Shown here: piece after piece, positions 52,353 through 60,445 of the stretch | Numbering within the stretch: the stretch's first letter is position 1 | Layout: every line of letters starts with the position of its first letter | Assembly: GCF_003287405.1 (NCBI RefSeq) | Contig: NZ_PRLD01000004.1 | Location: 1 to 64,000 of the forward strand | Direction of reading: 5' to 3' | From: Faecalibacterium prausnitzii | GTDB taxonomy: Bacteria; Bacillota; Clostridia; Oscillospirales; Ruminococcaceae | DNA length: 64,000 nt | Position numbers and translations under genes: made by a program | Notes under the pieces: generated by a model | Databases searched by the model: none | What the model was told of the DNA's origin: nothing | The model's input: only the letters and a program-made list of their open reading frames with translations

Positions 52353-52513
52353 GGGTGCATCTGAAAAGTCGAAAATTTAGTCTATTTCTACAAGCACAGC
52401 TGGCTTTTGCGTTAAACAGCCTTGAAATCCACAAAGGATTCCTGCGGCTATTTGCCTTAAATCCCGCTTGTGCTTGCGAAATATTCGTCATTTTCTTTGT
52501 TTTCAGATACACC
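52353..52513. repeat. MITE-like 161-bp imperfect palindrome
   Basis: Ends GGTGCATCTGAAAA (52353-52366) and TTTTCAGATACACC (52500-52513) are inverted repeats (13 of 14), and pairing continues inward through GAAAAT, TATTTC and CAAGCACA blocks. No open frame. Confidence 0.6.
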
Positions 52514-52515
52514 TT

Positions 52516-52555
52516 AGGAGCGCGGGCTGAAACTCTCGGCTCGCGCTCCTTTTTT
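52516..52555 (+). terminator. feo operon terminator
   Basis: AGGAGCGCGGGC...GCTCGCGCTCCT followed by six T. Confidence 0.88.
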
Positions 52556-52560
52556 AAGTA

Positions 52561-52572
52561 AAATAAAGTTAG
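52561..52572 (+). promoter_or_regulatory. Operator-like 12-mer before the DtxR-like gene
   Basis: AAATAAAGTTAG is identical to 49256-49267; it lies 52 nt upstream of the regulator start. Confidence 0.5.
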
Positions 52573-52623
52573 CTTATGATAACACCGGGCAAGCCCCGGC
52601 GCGTAAAAAGGAGAGTGACCGGT

Positions 52624-53013
52624 ATGCAGCTGACCGCAGCGCATCTGCGCTATCTGCTGGCCATCTACGAGGTAAGCCGCACCCATCTGGACATCAGCTC
52701 CCGCAGCATTGCGGAAAAGCTGGGGGTGACAAAACCCTCGGTGGTGCGCATTCTGAACCTGCTCATGGAGCAGGGCATGATCGTAAAGGAATACTACGGT
52801 AAAATTTACCTGACCGACCGCGGCATCTGGGTGGCAAAGCGGGTGCAGCAGGAGCTGGACGCCATTCTGGCGCACTTTCCGCCGGTAAGCGGGGAGCTGA
52901 CAGGCGAGGAAAAGTGGAACGCCGCCCTTGCCATGACCAGCGCTTTGCCCCAGCGCCTTTTTACCGCCGACTATGAGCGGATGGTGGAAGGGGAAGAGGA
53001 GAAACACCCATGA
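52624..53013 (+). CDS. DtxR/MntR-like metal-dependent regulator (short)
   Basis: 129 aa, shorter than DtxR (~226) and slightly shorter than MntR (~140). The winged helix is clear: YLLAIYEVSR, ISSRSIAEKLGVTKPSVVRIL and KIYLTDRGIWVAKRV. The metal-binding dimerisation helices after residue ~85 are poorly recognisable; usual E/H/C ligands are few, so metal sensing is unproven. Likely controls feo, DUF3793 and the ABC pair through TTAG/CTAA sites. AAGGAGAG precedes the ATG. Its stop overlaps the ABC exporter start by 4 nt (ATGA). Confidence 0.8.
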   Translation: MQLTAAHLRYLLAIYEVSRTHLDISSRSIAEKLGVTKPSVVRILNLLMEQGMIVKEYYGKIYLTDRGIWVAKRVQQELDAILAHFPPVSGELTGEEKWNAALAMTSALPQRLFTADYERMVEGEEEKHP

Positions 53014-54740
53014 TAAACAAAAAACTGCTGTCCTTCGACCGGGCGGCGCTGCGCTATGTGGGAGCAAACGTGGCGTTCCAGTGGCTGGGGCTGGTGTGTA
53101 ATATCATCTTTGTCCGAGCGGTTGCCCGGCTGGTGGGTGCAGCCTTTGCGGGCAGCCTGACCGCTGCCGCACTGCGGCAGAATATCTTGCTCTGCCTTGG
53201 CACGGTGCCGCTGCGCTTTGCCTTTACCATGCTGGCCTCCGGCATGAGCGATCAGGCCTCGCGGGATGTCAAGCGCACCCTGCGCAGCAAAATTTATGAA
53301 AAACTTACCCGCCTTGGCCCCGGCTATACCGGCACGGTGGCTACCAGCGAGGTGGTCATGCTGGCCAGCGAGGGCGTGGAGCAGATCGACACTTACTTTG
53401 CAAAATATCTGCCGCAGCTGTTTTACAGCCTGCTGGCACCCGTCACCCTGTTTGCGCTGCTGGTGGGGGTGCACGCGCGGTCAGCGGTCATTCTGCTGTG
53501 CTGTGTGCCGCTGATCCCCATGTCCATCGTGGCGGTGCAGAAGTTTGCCAAAAAGCTGCTGGCAAGCTACTGGAGCGAGTACACCACGCTGGGCGACAGC
53601 TTTCTGGAGAATATTCAGGGACTGACCACCCTGAAAATTTATCAGGCCGACGGCTGGAAGCACGAACAGATGAACGCCGAAGCCGAGCGCTTCCGCAAAA
53701 TCACCATGCGGGTGCTGACCATGCAGCTGAACTCTGTCACCCTGATGGACCTGATGGCCTACGGCGGCGCAGGGCTGGGCATCATCAGCGCCGTGGCAGC
53801 CTTTGCTGCTGGGCAGCTGGAACTGACCGCCACCTTGACCATTTTGCTGCTGGCGGCAGACTTTTTCCTGCCGCTGCGGCTGCTGGGCAGCTACTTCCAC
53901 ATTGCCATGAACGGCGCAGCTTCAGCGGAGAAAATTTTCCGTCTGCTGGCAGCCGAGGAGCCGCAGGACGGCGCACAGAACGCCCCGGCGGATACCACGC
54001 TGACGCTGGAAAAAGTGACCTTTGGCTACGAGACCGGCCGCACCGTGCTGAAAGACGTATCCTTTACCGTGCCGCAGGGCAGCTTTGTCTCGCTGGTGGG
54101 TGCTTCCGGCAGCGGCAAAAGTACCATCGCCGCCCTGCTGGCGGGGCGCTGCACCGGGTATACCGGGCAGGTGACCATAGGCGGCGTGCCGGTACAGCAG
54201 CTGCAGCGGGCTGCGCGGCAGCGCGCGCTGACCGTTGTGCCCCATGATTCCACCATCTTTAAGGGCACGGTGGAAAACAACCTGCGCATGGCAAAGCCGC
54301 AGGCGACGGAGAGCGAGCTCTGGGCGGCGCTGGAAGAGGTGAACCTTGCGGACTTCTGCCGCAGCCAGAACGGCTTGCAGACCGCCGTGCACGAGGGCGG
54401 CAGCAACCTTTCCGGCGGGCAGCGGCAGCGCCTTGCCATGGCGCGCGCTTTGCTGCACGATACCCCCATCTACCTCTTCGATGAAGCTACCTCCAATGTG
54501 GACGCCGAGAGCGAGAACGACATCATGGCGGCCATCCGGGGTCTGGCGGGGAAAAAGACGGTGATCCTGATCTCCCACCGGCTGGCAAACGTGGTGGACA
54601 GCGACTGCATCTATGTGCTGGAAAACGGCGGCATTGCCGAGCACGGCACCCACCCGCAGCTGCTGGCGCAGGGGGGCGCTTACTGCCGCCTGTACACCGC
54701 CCAGAAGCAGCTGGAGACCCTTGCAAAGGAGGATGCCTGA
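53010..54740 (+). CDS. ABC exporter half, CydD-like
   Basis: 576 aa. Six-helix ABC-exporter membrane domain (~15-315), then ATPase domain: Walker A GASGSGKST, signature LSGGQRQRLAMARAL, Walker B IYLFDEATS (Glu present), switch His ISHRL. Sequence style is CydD/thiol-ABC-like. It overlaps the DtxR-like gene by 4 nt and the partner exporter by 1 nt, so the three are one operon. In that setting a role in metal, heme or thiol homeostasis is likely; cydAB is not in the window. Confidence 0.87.
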   Translation: MINKKLLSFDRAALRYVGANVAFQWLGLVCNIIFVRAVARLVGAAFAGSLTAAALRQNILLCLGTVPLRFAFTMLASGMSDQASRDVKRTLRSKIYEKLTRLGPGYTGTVATSEVVMLASEGVEQIDTYFAKYLPQLFYSLLAPVTLFALLVGVHARSAVILLCCVPLIPMSIVAVQKFAKKLLASYWSEYTTLGDSFLENIQGLTTLKIYQADGWKHEQMNAEAERFRKITMRVLTMQLNSVTLMDLMAYGGAGLGIISAVAAFAAGQLELTATLTILLLAADFFLPLRLLGSYFHIAMNGAASAEKIFRLLAAEEPQDGAQNAPADTTLTLEKVTFGYETGRTVLKDVSFTVPQGSFVSLVGASGSGKSTIAALLAGRCTGYTGQVTIGGVPVQQLQRAARQRALTVVPHDSTIFKGTVENNLRMAKPQATESELWAALEEVNLADFCRSQNGLQTAVHEGGSNLSGGQRQRLAMARALLHDTPIYLFDEATSNVDAESENDIMAAIRGLAGKKTVILISHRLANVVDSDCIYVLENGGIAEHGTHPQLLAQGGAYCRLYTAQKQLETLAKEDA

Positions 54741-56413
54741 TGCATAAAACAACGAACCACCGCACCCCCGCCGCCATCGTGGCGCGGCTGATCGTGCTGG
54801 TAAAGCCCATGCTGCCCATCATGGTGGCAGCCATCGTTATGGGCGTGGCGGGGCACTTCTGCGCTACCTTCATCACCATTTTCGGCGGCTTTGCCATCCT
54901 GACCGCTGCCGGGCTGCAAAGTCCGCTGCCCGCCGTGGGCACAGCCTTCGGGTGCATTCTGGTGTTTGCCCTGCTGCGCGGCGTGCTGCGCTATGCGGAG
55001 CAGGCGTCCAACCACTATATCGCCTTCCGGCTGCTGGCGCTCATCCGGGATAAGGTGTTCGGCGCACTGCGCCGCCTGACCCCCGCAAAGCTGGAAGGCC
55101 GCGACCGGGGCGACCTGATCTCCCTGATCACCGCCGACATCGAAGCGCTGGAAGTGTTCTACGCCCACACCATCTCGCCGGTGTGCATCGCCGTGCTCTG
55201 GGCGGCGGGCATGGCCGCCTTTACCGCGCACTGGCACATCCTGCCCGCGCTGGCGCTGCTGGCGGGTTATCTGCTGGTGGGCGCGGCGCTGCCGGTGTGG
55301 AGCGCAAAGCGCGGACAGGCCGTTGCCCGGGAATACCGGCAGGCGCTGGCCGATACCAACAGCTATGTGCTGGAAAGCCTGCGCGGCCTGCGGGATACCC
55401 TGCAGTATCAGGACACCGCCGCCCGGGCGGTGGGCATCACCGCCCACAGCGAGACGCTGGGCGCAAAGCAGACGGCGCTGAAGTACCGCGAGGGGCTTAT
55501 TGTTGCCGTGACCAACACCCTGATCCTGTTTACCACGCTGGCGGTGCTGGGCGTGAGCCTGTGGCTGTACCAGCGCGGTGAACTGGCGGCGCAGGGGGTG
55601 CTGGTGTGCACCCTGACCGCCCTGAGCTCCTTCGGGCCGGTGGTGGCGCTGGCGAACCTTGGCGCAGGGCTGACGCAGGTATTTGCCAGCGCAGACCGTG
55701 TGCTGGCGCTGCTGGACGAAGCACCGGTGACCCCCGAGGTGACCGACGGCGAAAACACTCCCTTTGCGGGTGCCGAGGTGCGCGGCGTCAGCTTTGGCTA
55801 TGGGGGGGAGCAGGTGCTGCGGGAGATCAGCCTGACCATCCCGGAAAAAAAGATCGTGGGCATCACCGGACGCTCCGGCAGCGGCAAAAGCACCCTGCTG
55901 CGGCTGTTGATGCGCTTCTGGGACGTGCAGACCGGCAGCATCCGGTTCGGCGCAGAGGACATCCGGCGGGTGAACACCGCCGCCCTGCGCGCACAGGAAA
56001 GCCTTGTGACGCAGGAGACCGAGCTGTTTGCGGATACCATCGGCAACAACATCCGCATCGCAAAGCGCGATGCTGCGCAGGAAGAGGTGGAGGCCGCCTG
56101 CAAAAAGGCCGCGCTGGATGACTTTATCCGCAGCCTGCCCAAGGGCTACGACACCCCTGTGGGCGAGCTGGGCGGCACCCTTTCCGGTGGCGAGCGGCAG
56201 CGCATCGGCGTGGCGCGGGCATTTTTGCACGATGCGCCTTTCCTGCTGCTGGACGAGCCTACCTCCAACCTTGACAGCCTGAACGAGGGCATCATCCTGC
56301 GCGCCGTCCGCGCCGAGTGCAAGGACCGCACGGTGCTGCTAGTATCCCACCGCAAGTCCACCATGGCTGCGGCAGATGTCAGTTTCTCGGTAGAGAGCGG
56401 AAGAGTAAGTTAA
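54740..56413 (+). CDS. ABC exporter half, CydC-like
   Basis: 557 aa. Six membrane helices, then ATPase domain: Walker A GRSGSGKST, signature LSGGERQRIGVARAF, Walker B LLLDEPTS, switch VSHRK. Partner of the preceding half (TGATG overlap), so a heterodimer. The change of the residue after the Walker B Asp-Glu pair (DEPTS versus DEATS) shows the two halves are paralogous, not duplicates. GGAGG lies before the start. Confidence 0.87.
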   Translation: MHKTTNHRTPAAIVARLIVLVKPMLPIMVAAIVMGVAGHFCATFITIFGGFAILTAAGLQSPLPAVGTAFGCILVFALLRGVLRYAEQASNHYIAFRLLALIRDKVFGALRRLTPAKLEGRDRGDLISLITADIEALEVFYAHTISPVCIAVLWAAGMAAFTAHWHILPALALLAGYLLVGAALPVWSAKRGQAVAREYRQALADTNSYVLESLRGLRDTLQYQDTAARAVGITAHSETLGAKQTALKYREGLIVAVTNTLILFTTLAVLGVSLWLYQRGELAAQGVLVCTLTALSSFGPVVALANLGAGLTQVFASADRVLALLDEAPVTPEVTDGENTPFAGAEVRGVSFGYGGEQVLREISLTIPEKKIVGITGRSGSGKSTLLRLLMRFWDVQTGSIRFGAEDIRRVNTAALRAQESLVTQETELFADTIGNNIRIAKRDAAQEEVEAACKKAALDDFIRSLPKGYDTPVGELGGTLSGGERQRIGVARAFLHDAPFLLLDEPTSNLDSLNEGIILRAVRAECKDRTVLLVSHRKSTMAAADVSFSVESGRVS

Positions 56414-56421
56414 ACAAATGC

Positions 56422-56454
56422 AAAAACCGGACAGCCCGCGGGCTGCCCGGTTTT
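56422..56454. terminator. Convergent terminator
   Basis: AAAAACCGG-ACAGCCCG / CGGGCTG-CCCGGTTTT hairpin with T-runs on both sides, between the ABC exporter and oppF. Confidence 0.85.
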
Positions 56455-56460
56455 GTTTTG

Positions 56461-57393
56461 TCAGTTCGTCCCGCTTCCAGCGAGCCACTGCGCCGCTTCT
56501 GCGTCATTGCACAGCACCCAGTGCTGCGGGCGCAGCTGGCGCCACGCGGGCGGCGCTGCGGTGTAATCGTGCATGGCGGGGTCGTACACCAGCAGCTGCT
56601 TCTCCCGCTCCCGGCGCGGGTCCGGCATGGGGATGGCAGAAAGCAGGCTGCGGGTGTAGGGGTGCAGCGGGTGGGTGACCAGCTCCTCGGCGTCCGCAAG
56701 CTCCAGGATATTGCCCTTGCGGATGACGGCAATGCGGTCGGAAATATAGCGCATCACCGAAAGGTCGTGGGCGATGAACAGGTAGGTGATGCCGCGCTGC
56801 TTTTGCAGTTGGCGCAGCAGGTTGAGCACCTGCGCCCGGATGGACATATCCAGTGCACTGATAGGCTCGTCTGCCACGATGAACTCCGGCTCTACGATCA
56901 GCGCCCGGGCAATGCCGATGCGCTGGCGCTGCCCGCCGGAAAATTCGTGGGGGAAGCGGGAAGCAAACTCCGGCAGCAGACCCACGTCCAACAGCGCCTG
57001 CCGCACCTTTTCCTCCCGCTGCGCGGCGGTAAGCTCCGGGCGCACGTTCTGCAAACCCTCGCCTACGATGTAGCTTACCTTGGCGCGTTCGTTCAGGGAG
57101 GATTGCGGGTCCTGAAAGATCATCTGAATTTCGCGCGTGAGCTGCTTATCCAGCGCACGGGAAATTTTGCCGTTGATGCGCTGACCTTTGTATAAAATCT
57201 CGCCGCCGGTGGTGGGCAGGATACGCAGAATGGCGCGGCCGATGGTGGTTTTACCGGAGCCGCTCTCGCCCACAAGACCGAAAGTCTCGCCTTTATAGAT
57301 GGTGAAACTGGCGTTCTGCACCGCAGAATAGGCTTTGCGCCCGCTGCCGTAGGCCACCTGCAGATTTTTTACTTCCAGTAACGGCTCTGCCAT
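56461..57393 (-). CDS. oppF: Oligopeptide ABC transporter ATPase OppF
   Basis: 310 aa. Walker [11 protein letters not shown]-loop [14 protein letters not shown], signature [15 protein letters not shown], Walker [10 protein letters not shown] and the oligopeptide-specific C-terminal extension ([13 protein letters not shown]). Last gene of the operon, 1 nt after oppD. Supplies energy for peptide uptake. Dipeptide (Dpp) or nickel systems look alike, so specificity rests on the general Opp pattern. Confidence 0.9.
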   Translation of the reverse strand: MAEPLLEVKNLQVAYGSGRKAYSAVQNASFTIYKGETFGLVGESGSGKTTIGRAILRILPTTGGEILYKGQRINGKISRALDKQLTREIQMIFQDPQSSLNERAKVSYIVGEGLQNVRPELTAAQREEKVRQALLDVGLLPEFASRFPHEFSGGQRQRIGIARALIVEPEFIVADEPISALDMSIRAQVLNLLRQLQKQRGITYLFIAHDLSVMRYISDRIAVIRKGNILELADAEELVTHPLHPYTRSLLSAIPMPDPRREREKQLLVYDPAMHDYTAAPPAWRQLRPQHWVLCNDAEAAQWLAGSGTN

Positions 57394-57394
57394 A

Positions 57395-58444
57395 TCACAG
57401 CCCCTCCTTTTGCAGCTTTTTCACCGCAGCGGGCGGCTCGATGCGGGGTGCGCGGGGATCCAGCAGCCATGTGCGCGCTTTGTGGGTGGGCGACACTGCA
57501 AAGTAGGGCGGCCGCTTGACAAAATCGATCTTCAGCGCCTGCGGGTTGCGGGGCGCAAAGGCATCGCCGCGGATCTCGGCAAACAGGTTGGGCGGCGTGC
57601 CCGGGATACTGAACAGATCCTCGCCCTTCACGCCCATCTGGGGCATACTGGACAGCAGCGCCCATGTGTAGGGGTGGCGGGGGTCGTAGTAGATTTCGTC
57701 TGCTGTGCCGATCTCCACGATGTCGCCTGCGTACATCACCGCCACCCGGTCGGCAAGGTTTGCCACCACGCCAAGGTCGTGGGTGATGAGCACGATGGTC
57801 AGGTGGTACTTTGCCCGCATCTGCCGCAGCAGCTGTAAGATCTGCGCCTGAATGGTCACATCCAGCGCGGTGGTGGGCTCATCGCAGAGCAGAATTTTCG
57901 GGTTGCACGCCAGCGCAATGGCAATGACCACCCGCTGCCGCATTCCGCCGGAGAACTCGTGGGGGTACTGCTTGTACCGCAGCGCGGGGTCCGGGATGCC
58001 CACGTCCCGCAGGTATTCCAGCGTCTTTTCCCGCGCAGCAGCGCCCTTTAAGCCCTGATGCAGGGTGACGGCTTCGGTGATCTGCTCGCCGATGGTCTTG
58101 AGCGGGTTCAGGCTGGTCATGGGGTCCTGCATCACCATGGCGATCTCCCGCCCGCGGACGGCAAGCCACTCTTTTTCAGTTTTCAGCGCCGCAAGGTGCA
58201 GCGGGACGCAGCCAGGGGTGGGGTAGTAGTCGATGCTGCCGCCGGTGATGCTGCCGTTCGCGTCCAGCAGGCCCATAAAGCTTTTGGTGAACACACTTTT
58301 GCCGGAGCCGCTCTCGCCCACAAGGGCAAGCACCTCGCCCCGGTAAAGGTCAAGATCGATGTCCCGGATGGCGTGCAGGGTGCGCCCGCGCAGCCCGAAC
58401 CGGATCTGCAAGCCGCGCACCGAGAGGATGGGGTCTTGGGTCAT
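57395..58444 (-). CDS. oppD: Oligopeptide ABC transporter ATPase OppD
   Basis: 349 aa. Walker [10 protein letters not shown]-loop [11 protein letters not shown], signature [15 protein letters not shown], Walker [12 protein letters not shown], and the C-terminal OppD domain with [12 protein letters not shown] and the later Cys-poor region. GGAGG precedes the start, 10 nt after oppC. Pairs with OppF. Confidence 0.92.
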   Translation of the reverse strand: MTQDPILSVRGLQIRFGLRGRTLHAIRDIDLDLYRGEVLALVGESGSGKSVFTKSFMGLLDANGSITGGSIDYYPTPGCVPLHLAALKTEKEWLAVRGREIAMVMQDPMTSLNPLKTIGEQITEAVTLHQGLKGAAAREKTLEYLRDVGIPDPALRYKQYPHEFSGGMRQRVVIAIALACNPKILLCDEPTTALDVTIQAQILQLLRQMRAKYHLTIVLITHDLGVVANLADRVAVMYAGDIVEIGTADEIYYDPRHPYTWALLSSMPQMGVKGEDLFSIPGTPPNLFAEIRGDAFAPRNPQALKIDFVKRPPYFAVSPTHKARTWLLDPRAPRIEPPAAVKKLQKEGL

Positions 58445-58454
58445 GGCTTCCTCC

Positions 58455-59477
58455 TTACTGCAGATGGTTCTTGGGGTCGGCGGCGTCCGAGAAGGCGTTG
58501 CCGATCAGGTAAAAGGCGATGGTGACAAAGCTTAAAATCAGGGTGGGGTAGAGCAGCTGGTACCGCAGTCCTGCCTGCATCATCACCTTGCGGCCATCGT
58601 TCACCAGATTGCCCAGAGAGGGCGTTTCCACCGAGAGACCAAGGCCGATATAGGTGATGAACACCTCGTTGCCGATGGCTTCCGGGATGGTAAGTGCCAT
58701 GCGCAGCATGATGACCGAAACCAGATACGGCAGCAGGTTGCGCAGCACGATGCGCAAAGTGGGCGTGCCGATGCAGCGGGAGGCGACGTTATAGTCCCGG
58801 TCGCGGATAATTAAGATCTGGTTGCGGATGAACCGCGCCATCTCGATCCAGCCCTTGATAGACATACCAAGGATCATCGTCCAGATGCTGGGGGTAGCCA
58901 CATAGGAGATGAGGATGAGCACAATGGCGGTGGGGATGTTATCGAAGATGTTGTACAGCTCGGTAAAGAGGAAATCCAGCCCACGCACATAGCCCCACAG
59001 CACACCGGCGGTAATGCCCACGGCGGCTTCGATGACCGCCACGAAAAAGGCGATGGTCAGGCTGGTGCGCGCCCCCGCCCAGATGCGCGCCCATAAATCC
59101 TGCCCGATGGAGTTGGAGCCCCAGAGAAAGCCCTGCTGCCCCGGGGCGATGTTGCGGTACTGGATGCCGGTGGCGGGGTCTACAGCGCAAAGGTTCGGGT
59201 TTGCCTGCCCGGGCAGCAGCGGCTGCGCAAAGGCGAACACCACCACCGCCGCCAGCGCTGCCAGCAGCGCCACGGCAAGCTTGTTTTTAAAAAAGGCACG
59301 GAAAGTGCTGCCCCAGTAGCTGTAACTGGTGCTGGCAGTGGCTTCGGCCTGCTGGCTGCTGAACCCGGCGGGGGTGAACAGTTCCTCCTCCGGCAGGGCA
59401 GCCCACGCGGCGGGGCCGTCCTTTTGCAGGGTGTTCAGCTGCGTTTCCAGCTGACGGGAACACGCGCGTTTGAACAT
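58455..59477 (-). CDS. oppC: Oligopeptide ABC transporter permease OppC
   Basis: 340 aa, with a long N-terminal cytoplasmic tail (~70 residues) before six membrane segments. LGSNSIGQDLWARIWAGARTSL-type block and the EAA loop ASRCIGTPTLRIVLRNLLPY are typical of OppC/DppC. Start overlaps the oppB stop (TGATG). Confidence 0.92.
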   Translation of the reverse strand: MFKRACSRQLETQLNTLQKDGPAAWAALPEEELFTPAGFSSQQAEATASTSYSYWGSTFRAFFKNKLAVALLAALAAVVVFAFAQPLLPGQANPNLCAVDPATGIQYRNIAPGQQGFLWGSNSIGQDLWARIWAGARTSLTIAFFVAVIEAAVGITAGVLWGYVRGLDFLFTELYNIFDNIPTAIVLILISYVATPSIWTMILGMSIKGWIEMARFIRNQILIIRDRDYNVASRCIGTPTLRIVLRNLLPYLVSVIMLRMALTIPEAIGNEVFITYIGLGLSVETPSLGNLVNDGRKVMMQAGLRYQLLYPTLILSFVTIAFYLIGNAFSDAADPKNHLQ

Positions 59478-60418
59478 CAGCGGCCACCTTCCTTCTTACC
59501 AAAATTGATGCGGGGGTCAATGAGCACCATCAAAATATCGCCCAGTATCAGCCCCACGATGCCCACGCAGGCGTACAGCAGCACGATGCCCTGCACCATG
59601 GTGTTGTCGTGGCGCTGCACACAGGTGACCAGCAGCCCGCCCATGCCGGGGATGCTGTACAGGCTCTCGATATAGATGGAACCCACCACTGTGTTGAGGA
59701 ACGCCGAGGGGATATACTGCACCAGCGGCACCATGGCATTGCGGAACACATGATGCAGCGCGATATCCCGCCCGCACACGCCCTTGGCGCGGGCAAGACG
59801 GACGTAGTCCTTGTTGCTTTCGTCCACCATGTAGCGGCGCAGCCACATGGCGTAAAAGGCAAGGTTTGCAAGGCTCATGCTGCACACCGGCAGCACCCAG
59901 TAGCGCCAGTTTGCGGCGTTGAACAAAAGCCCCACGCCCACCGCCGCCGTGCCGTACATCTGGATGTACAAAAAGTACACCGCAGCGGGCACAGCCTGAA
60001 TGAGCACGATCAGCGCCGTACCCAGCTTATCCGGCCAGCGGCCCTTGTACTGCCCCATCACAAGCCCCAGCGGGATGCCCAGCACAAGGCTGAGCAGCAT
60101 GGCCAGCACGCCCATCTGGATGGAGATGGGCAGCTTCTGGGCTAAGATCTGGGTGACCGGGGCGTTTACCTTATAGATATGGCTCACGCCAAGGTCGCCG
60201 TGCAGAGCGTTTCTCCAAAAGCGCCCCACCTGCACCGGCAGGGGGTCTAAAAGTCCCATGGCCTGCAGCCCAGCTTGGATCTGCGCCTCGGACATTTTTT
60301 CGTAGTTTGCAAAGTAGCCCTCCACCGGCATGAGCCGCAGCAGGCAGAACACCAGCGTCACGATGATAAACAGCGTCAGCACTGAGCGCCCGATGCGCTT
60401 TGCAAGATATTGCACCAT
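59477..60418 (-). CDS. oppB: Oligopeptide ABC transporter permease OppB
   Basis: 313 aa, six membrane segments; VQYLAKRIGRSVLTLFIIV start and the EAA-like RLARAKGVCGRDIALHHVFRNA block identify OppB/DppB. ATG at 60418 was chosen: GAGAGG lies nine bases upstream, while the in-frame GTG at 60427 abuts that site. It follows oppA by 27 nt. Confidence 0.92.
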   Translation of the reverse strand: MVQYLAKRIGRSVLTLFIIVTLVFCLLRLMPVEGYFANYEKMSEAQIQAGLQAMGLLDPLPVQVGRFWRNALHGDLGVSHIYKVNAPVTQILAQKLPISIQMGVLAMLLSLVLGIPLGLVMGQYKGRWPDKLGTALIVLIQAVPAAVYFLYIQMYGTAAVGVGLLFNAANWRYWVLPVCSMSLANLAFYAMWLRRYMVDESNKDYVRLARAKGVCGRDIALHHVFRNAMVPLVQYIPSAFLNTVVGSIYIESLYSIPGMGGLLVTCVQRHDNTMVQGIVLLYACVGIVGLILGDILMVLIDPRINFGKKEGGR

Positions 60419-60445
60419 GGTGTGCACCTCTCTTTTTTCTAGCCC

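Noticed and set aside
49894-53067. 1057-codon minus-strand frame opposite feoB
   Set aside because: Antisense shadow; low-complexity His/Gly-rich translation, while FeoB is certain.
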